The translations under genes and the position numbers were made by a program. From an uncultured Clostridia bacterium (GTDB taxonomy: Bacteria; Bacillota; Clostridia; HGM11327), in the NCBI GenBank assembly GCA_905210525.1, contig CAJLXE010000054.1:1-8904 (forward strand): DNA of 8,904 bases, read 5' to 3'. Positions 1-7,988 of this stretch are shown one piece after another; the first letter of the stretch is position 1, and every line of letters begins with the position of its first letter. The notes below the pieces were generated by a model. The model saw nothing but the letters and a program-made list of their open reading frames with translations. It was not told the origin of the DNA and searched no databases.

Positions 1-177
1 CGCATAGACGGCACGACCGTTACATTTAAGTTGAAAGCGGGTGCGGGCGGCAAGATGTTCGGCAGCGTTACGGCAAAAGAAATTTCGGAAGAGTTGAAAA
101 AACTTTATTCGATAGACGTGGACAAGAAAAAGATAAATCTTCCCGTTGCCGTGGCAGGTACGCCCGCACAATCGTGA
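1..177 (+). CDS. rplI: Ribosomal protein L9, C-terminal part, truncated and cut by the window edge
   Basis: Frame 1 from base 1 reads RIDGTTVTFKLKAGAGGKMF, then GSVTAKEISEELKK and DVDKKKINL, and stops at TGA 175-177. This is the classic start of the L9 C-terminal domain (KAGxGGKLFGSVTxKEI...DKKKIxL), which binds 23S rRNA at the base of the L1 stalk in the 50S subunit. The 5' half lies outside the window. The match ends at about base 141, right after KKKINL. The roughly 30 residues that should follow, including the conserved VKLHPEV stretch, are absent, and the last 11 codons (142-174) are antisense to the neighbouring hydrolase gene. The family assignment is firm. The truncation is seen directly; whether it exists in the cell or is an assembly join is unknown. 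Confidence 0.85.
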   Translation, partial: RIDGTTVTFKLKAGAGGKMFGSVTAKEISEELKKLYSIDVDKKKINLPVAVAGTPAQS

Positions 178-713
178 TCGTCCGTACACGGAGGAATAAT
201 ATATCTCTCCGTTTCATTGTCGTAATAGCTCACTCTCTCGCCCTGGCCTACCGGGTCTATCGCAAAAACTATAAGTCCCGCCCTCGCCAGCGTATCGCAG
301 GCAGACTGATACTCAGGGTAATGTCTTGCGTCATCCGCGTGACCGTGCAGAAACAATACCGCCGCACTCGGGCCTTTAAGTCCGTGAGGAATATACATCG
401 ACCCTGTAACATACGTCCCTCTGCGTGAACAGAAAATTATATTCTCCATATCGTAAAATTCATATTTTTTAACCGAAGTTATCTCTGCATTAAGCGGCGC
501 CTTGTCCCATGCTATTCCGCCGATACCGTTTATGAATTTTTCACGTTGTTCTTTTTTATATGCGTCAATCTTCTCTTTGACGTACAATTCCGAGCGCCTC
601 TTTTTTGCAGCGTCAAAATAATTCTGTGCTCTTCCGTAAATGTGATCTCTTAACTGCGTATTCATGCAGTAATAATAGCGCACGGCGTTTTCCGGCATTA
701 ATTCTATACTCAT
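105..713 (-). CDS. Alpha/beta hydrolase (esterase-like), 3'-truncated
   Basis: The N-terminal portion of an alpha/beta-hydrolase fold enzyme resembling the acetyl-xylan-esterase or glucuronoyl-esterase-like group. Visible landmarks are the strand and oxyanion motif AAVLFLHGHADD (residues ~117-128), the strand plus turn GLIVFAIDPVGQGER (~146-160), and TDDHDCAGVPATATG (~177-191), which corresponds to the segment that precedes the nucleophile region in relatives. The reading frame runs on to residue 202, but residues after ~191 are antisense to L9 and not homologous. The GxSxG nucleophile, the catalytic acid and the histidine would all lie beyond the break, so this fragment should have no activity as written. 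No signal peptide is present, so it would be cytoplasmic. ATG 711-713 is preceded by AAGGAG with 8 nt spacing. It starts 35 bp after the stop of the large surface-protein gene with no terminator between them, implying one transcript. The substrate cannot be told. Confidence 0.75.
   Translation of the reverse strand: MSIELMPENAVRYYYCMNTQLRDHIYGRAQNYFDAAKKRRSELYVKEKIDAYKKEQREKFINGIGGIAWDKAPLNAEITSVKKYEFYDMENIIFCSRRGTYVTGSMYIPHGLKGPSAAVLFLHGHADDARHYPEYQSACDTLARAGLIVFAIDPVGQGERVSYYDNETERYIIPPCTDDHDCAGVPATATGRFIFFLSTSIE
138..145. other. Tail-to-tail junction between two truncated genes
   Basis: L9 homology on the + strand ends at about 141 (leucine codon 139-141). Hydrolase homology on the minus strand ends at about 141-143 (glycine codon after PATAT). 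Both genes therefore lose their 3' ends at the same few bases, with no spacer, repeat or insertion-sequence end visible. A deletion, an inversion end point or a chimeric contig join would all give this picture. Confidence 0.7.
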
Positions 714-721
714 AATTTCTG

Positions 722-727
722 CTCCTT
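722..727 (-). promoter_or_regulatory. Ribosome binding site of the hydrolase gene
   Basis: The minus strand reads AAGGAG, 8 nt before the ATG at 713. This near-perfect Shine-Dalgarno fixes the start and shows that the short gap after the upstream gene is a normal intra-operon spacer. Confidence 0.75.
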
Positions 728-748
728 ATTATTAAGAATAAGCTTGTT

Positions 749-3700
749 TCAACGTCTGTTTTCCGACGAGCGTTTCTTTACAATTATAAGTATTATTACA
801 CATATAACTATAACCGCAAGCGCCGCCGCCACAAACATGAATACCGTTATTCCCAAACCGCCTATACTGAACATAACGTTCTCGGTCATAACTTTCCATA
901 TGGAATCCCTTTCTCTGGTTACGCGGACTTTATACTGCATAACATTGCCGTTTTCCGACGTTACCGTTACGGTAATCACGTTTTCTCCGAACGCAAGATT
1001 TGTATCCGAAATCCTGAAAGTTGCTTTTTCGTGCGCCGTTTTTATTATCGGAACAAACTTGCTTACAGTCTGATCAACCGTCATCGTATAATTCAGTTTA
1101 TTGGGATCGAATTTTTCATTAAAGCTTCCGTTTTCCGAACCGAATATTTCAAGATATGCGTTGCTTGAACCTGCGTCACGGATTATATTTATATTGTATT
1201 CCGTAAACGTTCCGTCCTCCGCCGTAACAATTACCGTTATAACATTTTTGCCTACCGCAAGGACTTCATTTTCGCGTTTTATCTCAACGCTTGCTTTTTC
1301 GTCATTGGCAGATGCCGTAACCTCAGCCACAGCCGTACCGTACGGAACATCTATTGTAAAATCGGTTTTTCCCGAAGCAATATCAAGTTCTTCTCCCATA
1401 ACCGTTATAGACGAAGCAGAGCTGTCTCCCGACAACAAAGCCCTCATAACATTTATTCTGTAATCCGTTACGGAGCCGTCCTCGGCAACAACGCTTATCA
1501 CAAACGAATTGATTTTACCCGCTTCAAGCATTTTATTTCCCGCAATCATTACATTTGCATACGGACTGTTGGTTACGTATTCAAACGTCATTTCGGTTAC
1601 ATGATATCCAACCGTCATGTTGTATTCGGTAACAAGCGGATCAAAATCAATTTCTCCGCTGCTCGGCACAAGCTTTGAAAGCGTGGAATCGCTGTCTTTT
1701 TCCGAACGCACTACCGTAACAGTATATACGGTCTGAGAACCGGTTTCTGCGGTTACAGTTATTTTATATATGTTTTCGCCTACTTCAAGTTCCTCGGGAC
1801 CTTCAAGAATCCCCGAAGCACCCATATGATTTGTTTTGTATATAAACTCAGCCTTGTCTGTAATATACGGTACGGTCACACTGTAATTCAATTCATCGGG
1901 TGAAAATTCCGGTTCTGTGTCCGCCCCTTTTACTTCTAAGCCCGACAGCGACGAATCCTCCGAAATAACATCTCTGTACACCTTTACCGTGTACACTGCA
2001 GTTTCATTGCCGCTTTCGGATATTACCTTTACTGTAAATATGTTTTCTTTGCCTGCTTCAAGTATTTCGGGTTTACTCAATTCCACTGTCGCAAACTTAT
2101 GAGACGTGCTGTAAACAAGCTCTATCGATTCCACCGAATACGGAATATATACACTGTACACTACCGTTGACGGATCAAAAGCAGGTTCGATTTCAAAGCC
2201 TTTCACTTCAAGATTTTTAAGCGCCGAATCATCAGAAGCAAGCATTCTGAATACGGTTACTTTATAAACCGCCGTTGACGCGTCCTCAGCCGTTACTGTA
2301 ATCGTATACACGTTTTCTTCTCCCGCCGCAAGCTTTTCGGGTCCCGAAAGAACCGCTGTGGAATATTTTCCGCCCAACGTATATTTTAATGTAATAACAT
2401 TCACAGAGTACGGAACTTTTATTGAATAATTTTTGGCTGTCGGTATAAATTCAATAAGCCCCTCACTGTCCTCAAGAGATTTAAGTGAAGTATCCGATTC
2501 TATTTCTCTGTACGATATTCTGAGCGTATATATACCCCTGCTTCCGTTTTCCGCAGTAACGGTTATCGTAAATATATTGACCTTATCCTTGGAAAGATTC
2601 ACATCTCCTTCAAGAACAGCCGAAGCGTATTCGCTGCTTAACGTAAATCTTATATCCGCCTTTGCCACTCCGAGCGGTACTCCTATATCATATTCGCGGA
2701 TATCTGGATCAAACGTAAAGCGCGTACCGCCCACTTCAAGAGACGACAAAGTTGTATCGTCAGACTCAAAAGCACGTGTAACGTTTATTATGTAATATGT
2801 CTTGCTGTTGTCCTGTGCAGTAACCGTCAATGTAAATACATTGACCTCTCCGGCTTCAAGCTCATCGTTGCCTGTAATATATACATTTGCATAAGGATCG
2901 GCAGTTTCCCAGTCAAAGCTTATAGCCTTGATTTTGTATCCGACCGTTATATTGTATACCGTAACCTCGGGATCAAATATCTCGTCAAATTGCCCTACCG
3001 ACGGTGTAAGCGATTTAAGTGCAGAGTTACCCGAAGCCGCCGTTCTTGTTACGTTTATCGTATATGTTTGTACCGAACCGTCCTGTGCCGTAACTGTTAT
3101 TATAATTTTATTTTCACCAACAGAAAGTTTTTTGTCGCCTTGAATACTTACAGTTGCATTATTGTCATTTTTTACCGCTTCAACGGTCACAGCCGTAACA
3201 GAATACGGAACAGTTACCGTATATGAAAAGAGTGACGGGCTGAATTCTTCCGGGAACGGATATCCCTTTACGGAAAGCGATTTAAGAGTGCTGTCTGTCG
3301 TTGGAGCTTCCCTTATTACCTTTACCGTATATGTTTTACTTTCGTTGTTCTGTGCTGTAACATCTACATAAAATATGTTTTCGCCTACCTTAAGAATCTT
3401 TTTGCCGTCTCCGGAAACGGTTGCCGCTATATGGTTGGCAATACCTTTTATTTCTATGCTGTCCGCTTCATATCCGACGTTTACAGTATAAAACAGGTTC
3501 GACGGGCTGAACGACGGTGACAAAGACGATTTGCTTACCGTCAGAGACTTAAGTGCATTATCGGTTGAAGGTGCTTCGCGCGACACTGTAATTTTATAAA
3601 CCTTTACATTGCCGTTCTGAGCCTTCACTGTTATAGTGATTTCGTTTACGCCTACAACAAGCTGTTTGTTTATAACGCCGCCGACAGGAGTTGCGCTTGC

Positions 3701-5716
3701 CGCAGAATCATTCAATGTATAATTTATTTTAACAGAGCTTACCGTGTAAGGAACAAGAACTATATATTCCGTTGTATTCTTATTGAACGACGGCGTAAGT
3801 TTTCCGTTGTTTATTGTCAGTGATTTGAGAGTGTTGTCTGATGACTGCTGTCTTGTAACAATTACGGTATATGTTTTCTTTTCGTTGTTCTGTGCCTTTA
3901 CCGTTATTGTAAAAGTATTCTTTCCTACCGCAAGTGTTTTTGCGCCGTCTCCCGAAACTGTTGCCGCCGCATGATTTTTTACAGCTGTGAGAGTTATTGA
4001 CGTTGTTGTATAAGGAACATTTACATTATAATTCAGAACAGACGATGAAAATGCGGGCGAAAGTGTTCCCGTATTTACTGTCAACGATTTAAGCGTATTA
4101 TCCTTTGACGGTGCCGATTTTACTACTTTTATTCTATATATTCTGACGTCTCCGTTCTGTGCCGTCACCTTTATTTCAAAAACTTCTCCGCCTGCTGCCG
4201 AAAGAGTTTTTGTTCCCGTGCCTTCCACTGTTGCCGTATCGTGATTCTTTACCGCATTAATTGTTATGGTTCCTGTTATATAAGGTATGTTTACCGTTAT
4301 ATAATCGGTTTTTGACGGGCTGAAATCTTCCGTAAACTTATATCCCGATACCGAAAGCGACTTCAATGTGTTATCCGTACACTTCTGACGCGTTACAGTA
4401 ACGGTATATGTTTTTGTTGATCCGTCCTGAGCCTTTACCGTAATGCTGAACGTCTTTGTTCCGACACTAAGCGAAAGCGCTTTGCCTATATCGCCCGAAA
4501 CAGTTGCCGCGCTGTGATTTGCTCCGGCACTTATGGTTATGCTTGTCACGCTGTACGGTACGCTCACCGTATAGGATAACTGTGACGAACTGAATGACGG
4601 CGAAAGCGTTCCCGTGCTTACGGTCAAAGACTTAAGTGTGTTGTCATTTGACGCCGCCGCTCTGGTTACGGTTACCGTGTATGTTTTCTTTTCGCCGTTT
4701 TGAGCCGTTACCGTTATTGTAAAAGTATTCTTTCCTACCGCAAGCGTTTTTGCGCCGTCTCCCGAAACTGTTGCCGTTGCATGATTCTTTGCCGCCGTAA
4801 GCGTTATTGACGTTGTGGTGTACGGCACGTTTACATTATAATTAAGAACAGACGATGAAAATGCAGGCGAAAGCGTTCCCGTGTTTACTGTCAGTGATTT
4901 CAATGTGTTATCCGTGCATTTTTCTCTTGTTACCGCAACGGTATATGTTTTTTCGGTTCCATCCTGAGCCTTTACCGTAATTTTGAACGTCTTCGTGCCT
5001 ACGTCAAGCGAAAGTGCTTTGCCTATATCGCCCGAAACAGTTGCCGCGCTGTGATTTGCCCCGGCATTTATTGTTATGCTTGTCACGCTGTACGGTACGC
5101 TCACCGTATATGATAACTGCGCCGGACTGAATGACGGTGAAAGCGTTCCTGCGCTTACAGTCAAAGACTTAAGCGTGTTATCATCGGAATACAATTTTAT
5201 TATATTTATTGAAGTACTGCCGGCGGTAACATTTGCCGCGGGTATTTCCTGTATCGAAGCATTATTCGCAACAATGCCTGTCATCGAGAACGAAGCCGTT
5301 CCTATCTGAGCTCCCGACTTCACTTTGAACTTTACCGTATATAAAAGCGTTTTCCCCGAAGGTACAAATGAAGATTGCTCCAGAGGGTCTCCCGCAAACA
5401 AAGCTCGAAGCGTTCCGTCGGACAATTTCATTATATTGCTGTCCGAATTTGAAGTCTTATAGTCGGCATTATATGAAACATACTCAAGCAAAGATGAATT
5501 GTATTTCATATCAAAATCAAACGACGAAATACTTCCGCCTTGAACGTTTACACTTATTTTAAGATCAAACGTATCCCCCTGCTTTGCATATTCATCTGTT
5601 TCAAGCAAAAAAGTCACCTTCATGGTATCAGCCATGGAAGGTTGTACAAATTTTACGGAAAATAAGCAAAAAAATGCCACAACAGGCAAAATTGTCAATA
5701 AAAGTCTTTTTTTCAT
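749..5716 (-). CDS. Giant surface protein: cohesin-like head, 16 cadherin-like beta-sandwich repeats, C-terminal membrane anchor
   Basis: A 1655-residue exported protein. Residues 1-29 form a signal peptide (MKKR, hydrophobic core, SMA cleavage site). Residues ~31-172 look like a cohesin fold (KQGDTFDLKISV, SSFDFDMKYNSSLLEYVS, LLYTVKFKVKSGAQIG). Sixteen units of ~89 residues follow from 178 to 1603, each opening with a DNTLKSL-type motif and closing with VTAQDG...TYTVTVTR, which is the pattern of the cadherin-like beta-sandwich family (PF12733). A transmembrane helix at about 1616-1646 and the tail KKRSSENRR end the protein; there is no LPXTG, SLH or dockerin. Topology would be a long extracellular stalk with the cohesin-like head farthest out. 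If the head is a true cohesin it would bind a dockerin-bearing partner, but cohesin-like domains also occur outside cellulosomes, so this is inference. The ATG at 5716 has only a weak GGGGT ribosome site but a good promoter about 20 nt upstream of it. The only cysteines outside the signal and membrane segments are C267 and C446. The truncated hydrolase follows 35 bp downstream. Confidence 0.88.
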   Translation of the reverse strand: MKKRLLLTILPVVAFFCLFSVKFVQPSMADTMKVTFLLETDEYAKQGDTFDLKISVNVQGGSISSFDFDMKYNSSLLEYVSYNADYKTSNSDSNIMKLSDGTLRALFAGDPLEQSSFVPSGKTLLYTVKFKVKSGAQIGTASFSMTGIVANNASIQEIPAANVTAGSTSINIIKLYSDDNTLKSLTVSAGTLSPSFSPAQLSYTVSVPYSVTSITINAGANHSAATVSGDIGKALSLDVGTKTFKITVKAQDGTEKTYTVAVTREKCTDNTLKSLTVNTGTLSPAFSSSVLNYNVNVPYTTTSITLTAAKNHATATVSGDGAKTLAVGKNTFTITVTAQNGEKKTYTVTVTRAAASNDNTLKSLTVSTGTLSPSFSSSQLSYTVSVPYSVTSITISAGANHSAATVSGDIGKALSLSVGTKTFSITVKAQDGSTKTYTVTVTRQKCTDNTLKSLSVSGYKFTEDFSPSKTDYITVNIPYITGTITINAVKNHDTATVEGTGTKTLSAAGGEVFEIKVTAQNGDVRIYRIKVVKSAPSKDNTLKSLTVNTGTLSPAFSSSVLNYNVNVPYTTTSITLTAVKNHAAATVSGDGAKTLAVGKNTFTITVKAQNNEKKTYTVIVTRQQSSDNTLKSLTINNGKLTPSFNKNTTEYIVLVPYTVSSVKINYTLNDSAASATPVGGVINKQLVVGVNEITITVKAQNGNVKVYKITVSREAPSTDNALKSLTVSKSSLSPSFSPSNLFYTVNVGYEADSIEIKGIANHIAATVSGDGKKILKVGENIFYVDVTAQNNESKTYTVKVIREAPTTDSTLKSLSVKGYPFPEEFSPSLFSYTVTVPYSVTAVTVEAVKNDNNATVSIQGDKKLSVGENKIIITVTAQDGSVQTYTINVTRTAASGNSALKSLTPSVGQFDEIFDPEVTVYNITVGYKIKAISFDWETADPYANVYITGNDELEAGEVNVFTLTVTAQDNSKTYYIINVTRAFESDDTTLSSLEVGGTRFTFDPDIREYDIGVPLGVAKADIRFTLSSEYASAVLEGDVNLSKDKVNIFTITVTAENGSRGIYTLRISYREIESDTSLKSLEDSEGLIEFIPTAKNYSIKVPYSVNVITLKYTLGGKYSTAVLSGPEKLAAGEENVYTITVTAEDASTAVYKVTVFRMLASDDSALKNLEVKGFEIEPAFDPSTVVYSVYIPYSVESIELVYSTSHKFATVELSKPEILEAGKENIFTVKVISESGNETAVYTVKVYRDVISEDSSLSGLEVKGADTEPEFSPDELNYSVTVPYITDKAEFIYKTNHMGASGILEGPEELEVGENIYKITVTAETGSQTVYTVTVVRSEKDSDSTLSKLVPSSGEIDFDPLVTEYNMTVGYHVTEMTFEYVTNSPYANVMIAGNKMLEAGKINSFVISVVAEDGSVTDYRINVMRALLSGDSSASSITVMGEELDIASGKTDFTIDVPYGTAVAEVTASANDEKASVEIKRENEVLAVGKNVITVIVTAEDGTFTEYNINIIRDAGSSNAYLEIFGSENGSFNEKFDPNKLNYTMTVDQTVSKFVPIIKTAHEKATFRISDTNLAFGENVITVTVTSENGNVMQYKVRVTRERDSIWKVMTENVMFSIGGLGITVFMFVAAALAVIVICVIILIIVKKRSSENRR
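908..5185 (-). repeat. Sixteen in-frame tandem domain repeats (~267 bp each)
   Basis: Units begin near residues 178, 267, 356, 446, 537, 625, 717, 806, 895, 985, 1073, 1161, 1252, 1341, 1429 and 1517. Units 2 and 5 differ at only 5 of 84 aligned residues, and units 1 and 3 at 9 of 86. Units 9 to 16, nearer the membrane, keep only the framework (opening Leu, VPY or VGY, the Gly before the VxVTAE strand, final Arg) and are more acidic. The near-identical units lie at about 3845-5185, where homologous recombination between copies, or assembly collapse, could change repeat number. Confidence 0.9.
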
Positions 5717-5743
5717 ACACTACCCCGTTTTAAGTATATTTAA

Positions 5744-5772
5744 ATTGTAGCAAATCAGAGTTATTTTGTCAA
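5744..5772 (-). promoter_or_regulatory. Sigma-A promoter of the surface-protein gene
   Basis: On the minus strand a perfect -35 TTGACA (5767-5772) and a -10 TACAAT (5744-5749) are separated by 17 bp. The start would fall near 5737, leaving a short leader of about 20 nt before ATG 5716. This promoter sits downstream of the hairpin that ends the dehydratase gene, so the surface-protein gene appears to be its own transcription unit. Confidence 0.75.
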
Positions 5773-5848
5773 TAGCGCAAGCCCATTTTATTTGATTCAC
5801 ACGTTCCGCATACAACAAAAATCATCTGCAATTCATTATGATATCACA

Positions 5849-5878
5849 AAATGGGGGGTTTACAAAAGCCCCCCATTT
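5849..5878 (-). terminator. Rho-independent terminator after the dehydratase gene
   Basis: A perfect 10-bp stem (5849-5858 with 5869-5878, core six G to six C) encloses a 10-nt loop, 40 bp past the dehydratase stop. On the minus strand the stem runs out into AUUUUGU, so the U-tract is short, but the stem is very strong. No gene on the + strand ends here, so the minus reading is preferred. Confidence 0.7.
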
Positions 5879-5917
5879 ACATTCCGAATATATTTTCAAA
5901 GCAAACAATGCATCGGA

Positions 5918-7867
5918 TTATACGTTTTCGGTTTCGAGAACCTGCTTCATTTCCTCAGCCTGCTCGGCTTTTTTGTTTACCTCTTCAGGATCATGATAAG
6001 TATTTACAACTCTCTTCATAGCGTCTTTAACCGCCGTATATTGCTTATCGTTTTCAACAGATTCCACCGCGTGCTTTAATATAACAAGCTTTTGTTCGAT
6101 ATCTTCGCGTGTGAGCGGCTGATCTTTTTCAACGAAAATCATGCTGTTGTCTGTTTTTGTGAGAGTTTCGGTCTTCATGAGAAGTTCCTCATAAAGCTTT
6201 TCGCCCGGACGCAATCCTACTTCAACAATATCGATATCCTTATACGGAACAAAGCCCGAAAGTCTTATCATATTTTCGGCAAGATCTATGATTTTAACAG
6301 GCTTGCCCATGTCAAGCACGAACAGTTCACCGCGTTTTGCCATAGCGCCTGCCTGTATAACAAGCTGGCTTGCCTCCGGAATCGTCATAAAGTAGCGGAT
6401 TATACGTTTATCCGTTACCGTAACGGGACCTCCGTGTTCTATCTGTCTTTGGAAAAGAGGTATTACCGATCCATTTGAACCCAGAACATTACCGAAACGA
6501 ACTGCCGCAAAAGAAGTTTTGCTGTCAGTGCGGCACTGTATTACCATCTCGCACATACGCTTTGAAGCGCCCATTATATTGGTAGGATTAACGGCCTTGT
6601 CGGTAGATATCAATATGAACTTCTTTACATTATATTTCTCGGCAGCATTTGCAGTGTTGTATGTACCGAGAATATTGTTTTTTATAGCCTCGCATGAGCT
6701 GTGTTCCATAAGAGGAACGTGCTTATGCGCCGCAGCGTGAAATACTATGTCAGGACGGTATGTTTCAAATATACAGTCAAGACGTCTTGCGTCCCTTACA
6801 GACGCAATTTCAACTGCAAGATTCAGTTTGTCGCCGTATTGATACAAAAGCTCCTGCTGTATGCTGTAAGCATTATTTTCGTAAATATCCACTATTATGA
6901 GCTGTTTCGGATTGCATTTGGCTATTTGACGGCACAGCTCGCTTCCTATTGAACCGCCTCCGCCCGTAACAAGAACGGTTTGTCCGGAATAATAGTCCTT
7001 TGCTTCATCGTCGTTTATAACGAGAGAATCTCTGAACAGGAGGTCTTCTATCTTTATTTCACGCAAGGTACGTTTGGCACCGGGCTGCTCGGCTTCTCTT
7101 ACCGGTGTATCGTATATTTTTACGGTGCAGCCTGTCTTGCTGTAAAAACTGTACATTTCCCGCGCTTCTTCCGACGAAAGCTTAGGAAGAGCTATAAATA
7201 TTTCCTGAACAGGAAGATTCTTTATTATATTCAACGCTTCATCGCCGCTTTTATACACTTTGAGACCGCACATAAGCGAGCCGACCTTCGTGTTGTCTTT
7301 ATCTATGAAGCAAATAGGTTTGTAACGTGAATTGTGGCTGTAAACGAGTTCATCCGCAAGAAGCGCGCCGATCTGCCCCGCACCCACGATAGCCACACCT
7401 ATTTTGTTTATTTCATTTACATTTACGTTGAGACGCTGATATCTCATCTGATATAAGAATCTCAACGCAAGCGTAAGAACGTCAAAAAGCGCAACAAGCA
7501 TTATGCTTTGCCATATGCCTATGTATATATCGATTTTGGCTGAAACAATTCTTGTCAGCAGTAAAGCGGCAACGCCTCCCACAATGTCCGCAAACATCAT
7601 GGTGAGAAACACTTTTGTATTGGCATATCGCCATATGTTGTTATACACGCTGAAAAGCAGTCTTGAAAGCATTATAAGAATTAAAAATACGCCTGCATTC
7701 AGTATGTATATAGATTCATCATTGCCTCCGCTCCAGGAAAACTTTGAAAGAACAATAAAAAGTATATATACACACAAAAAGCACGCTATATCTATAAAGA
7801 ATAATGCACATTTTCTTTTCGTTATGCATGATGTTCTGTTATTATGTTCCGAATTTATATTTTCCAC
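5918..7867 (-). CDS. Membrane-bound nucleotide-sugar 4,6-dehydratase, CapD/FlaA1/WbpM family
   Basis: A 649-residue protein of the long WbpM-like type, which converts UDP-GlcNAc-like sugars to 4-keto-6-deoxy intermediates for capsule, O-antigen or protein glycosylation. Four transmembrane helices lie at about 20-42, 54-76, 87-108 and 118-138. A first Rossmann region (GVAIVGAGQIG, ~157-167) is followed by the catalytic short-chain dehydrogenase domain with TGGGGSIGSEL (301-311), acidic ribose-binding D327, HAAAHKHVPLME (377-388), STDKAVNPTN (421-430) and MGASKR (432-437). Met432 stands where most relatives in the superfamily have the catalytic Tyr (YxxxK), as known for long WbpM-type enzymes. 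GLRPGEKLYEELL (551-563) is also typical. The start is GTG at 7867, since no ATG is available before residue 66 and a GGAG lies 8 nt upstream. The exact sugar product cannot be told. It is preceded by a long structured leader and its own consensus promoter, and followed by a terminator. Confidence 0.92.
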   Translation of the reverse strand: MENINSEHNNRTSCITKRKCALFFIDIACFLCVYILFIVLSKFSWSGGNDESIYILNAGVFLILIMLSRLLFSVYNNIWRYANTKVFLTMMFADIVGGVAALLLTRIVSAKIDIYIGIWQSIMLVALFDVLTLALRFLYQMRYQRLNVNVNEINKIGVAIVGAGQIGALLADELVYSHNSRYKPICFIDKDNTKVGSLMCGLKVYKSGDEALNIIKNLPVQEIFIALPKLSSEEAREMYSFYSKTGCTVKIYDTPVREAEQPGAKRTLREIKIEDLLFRDSLVINDDEAKDYYSGQTVLVTGGGGSIGSELCRQIAKCNPKQLIIVDIYENNAYSIQQELLYQYGDKLNLAVEIASVRDARRLDCIFETYRPDIVFHAAAHKHVPLMEHSSCEAIKNNILGTYNTANAAEKYNVKKFILISTDKAVNPTNIMGASKRMCEMVIQCRTDSKTSFAAVRFGNVLGSNGSVIPLFQRQIEHGGPVTVTDKRIIRYFMTIPEASQLVIQAGAMAKRGELFVLDMGKPVKIIDLAENMIRLSGFVPYKDIDIVEVGLRPGEKLYEELLMKTETLTKTDNSMIFVEKDQPLTREDIEQKLVILKHAVESVENDKQYTAVKDAMKRVVNTYHDPEEVNKKAEQAEEMKQVLETENV

Positions 7868-7875
7868 CTTAATTA

Positions 7876-7879
7876 CTCC
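7876..7879 (-). promoter_or_regulatory. Ribosome binding site deciding a GTG start
   Basis: The minus strand reads ACGGAGTAATTAAGGTG. GGAG with 8 nt spacing supports GTG 7865-7867 as start of the dehydratase; an internal ATG start would delete the first two membrane helices. Confidence 0.7.
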
Positions 7880-7927
7880 GTTGTAAAAATTATATCAATG
7901 CGCGTCCGAACACGGGCTTTACGACAT

Positions 7928-7964
7928 AACGCCGTGTACGACAATAAAAAAGCACGGCGTTTTT
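7928..7964. repeat. Perfect inverted repeat AACGCCGTG/CACGGCGTT
   Basis: Nine perfect base pairs (7928-7936 with 7953-7961) around a 16-nt loop. On the + strand it ends in TTTTT (7960-7964), which is terminator-like although no + strand gene points into it. On the minus strand it shares the CGCCGTG segment with the possible attenuator, so the two cannot form together. Confidence 0.55.
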
Positions 7965-7988
7965 ACAGCTTAGCAGTACCGCCGCTTT
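7946..7988 (-). terminator. Possible attenuator hairpin inside the dehydratase leader
   Basis: On the minus strand AAAGC plus GGCG (7988-7980) can pair with CGCC (7959-7956) and GCTTT (7953-7949), with a 2-nt GU bulge and a 20-nt loop, directly followed by a run of six U (7951-7946). It would stop transcripts about 80 nt before the coding start. Its 5' arm can instead form AGCGG/CTGCT with a 5-nt loop (7986-7972). This is read by eye; no folding energy was computed. Confidence 0.4.

Noticed and set aside
130..150. Insertion-sequence boundary at the L9/hydrolase junction
   Set aside because: No terminal inverted repeat, target-site duplication or transposase sequence is visible on either side.
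749..870. Sortase (LPXTG) or SLH wall anchor at the C-terminus of the surface protein
   Set aside because: No LPXTG-like motif precedes the helix and no SLH repeats exist; the end is a plain hydrophobic helix with a basic tail.
1101..3974. Many open frames of 60-120 codons on the + strand opposite the surface-protein gene
   Set aside because: They recur with the repeat period and lack ribosome sites; they are antisense shadows of repeated, codon-biased sequence.
5792..7886. Several + strand frames opposite the dehydratase gene (for example 6092-6478, 7503-7886)
   Set aside because: Their sequences look random, have no ribosome sites, and lie fully antisense to a well-supported gene.
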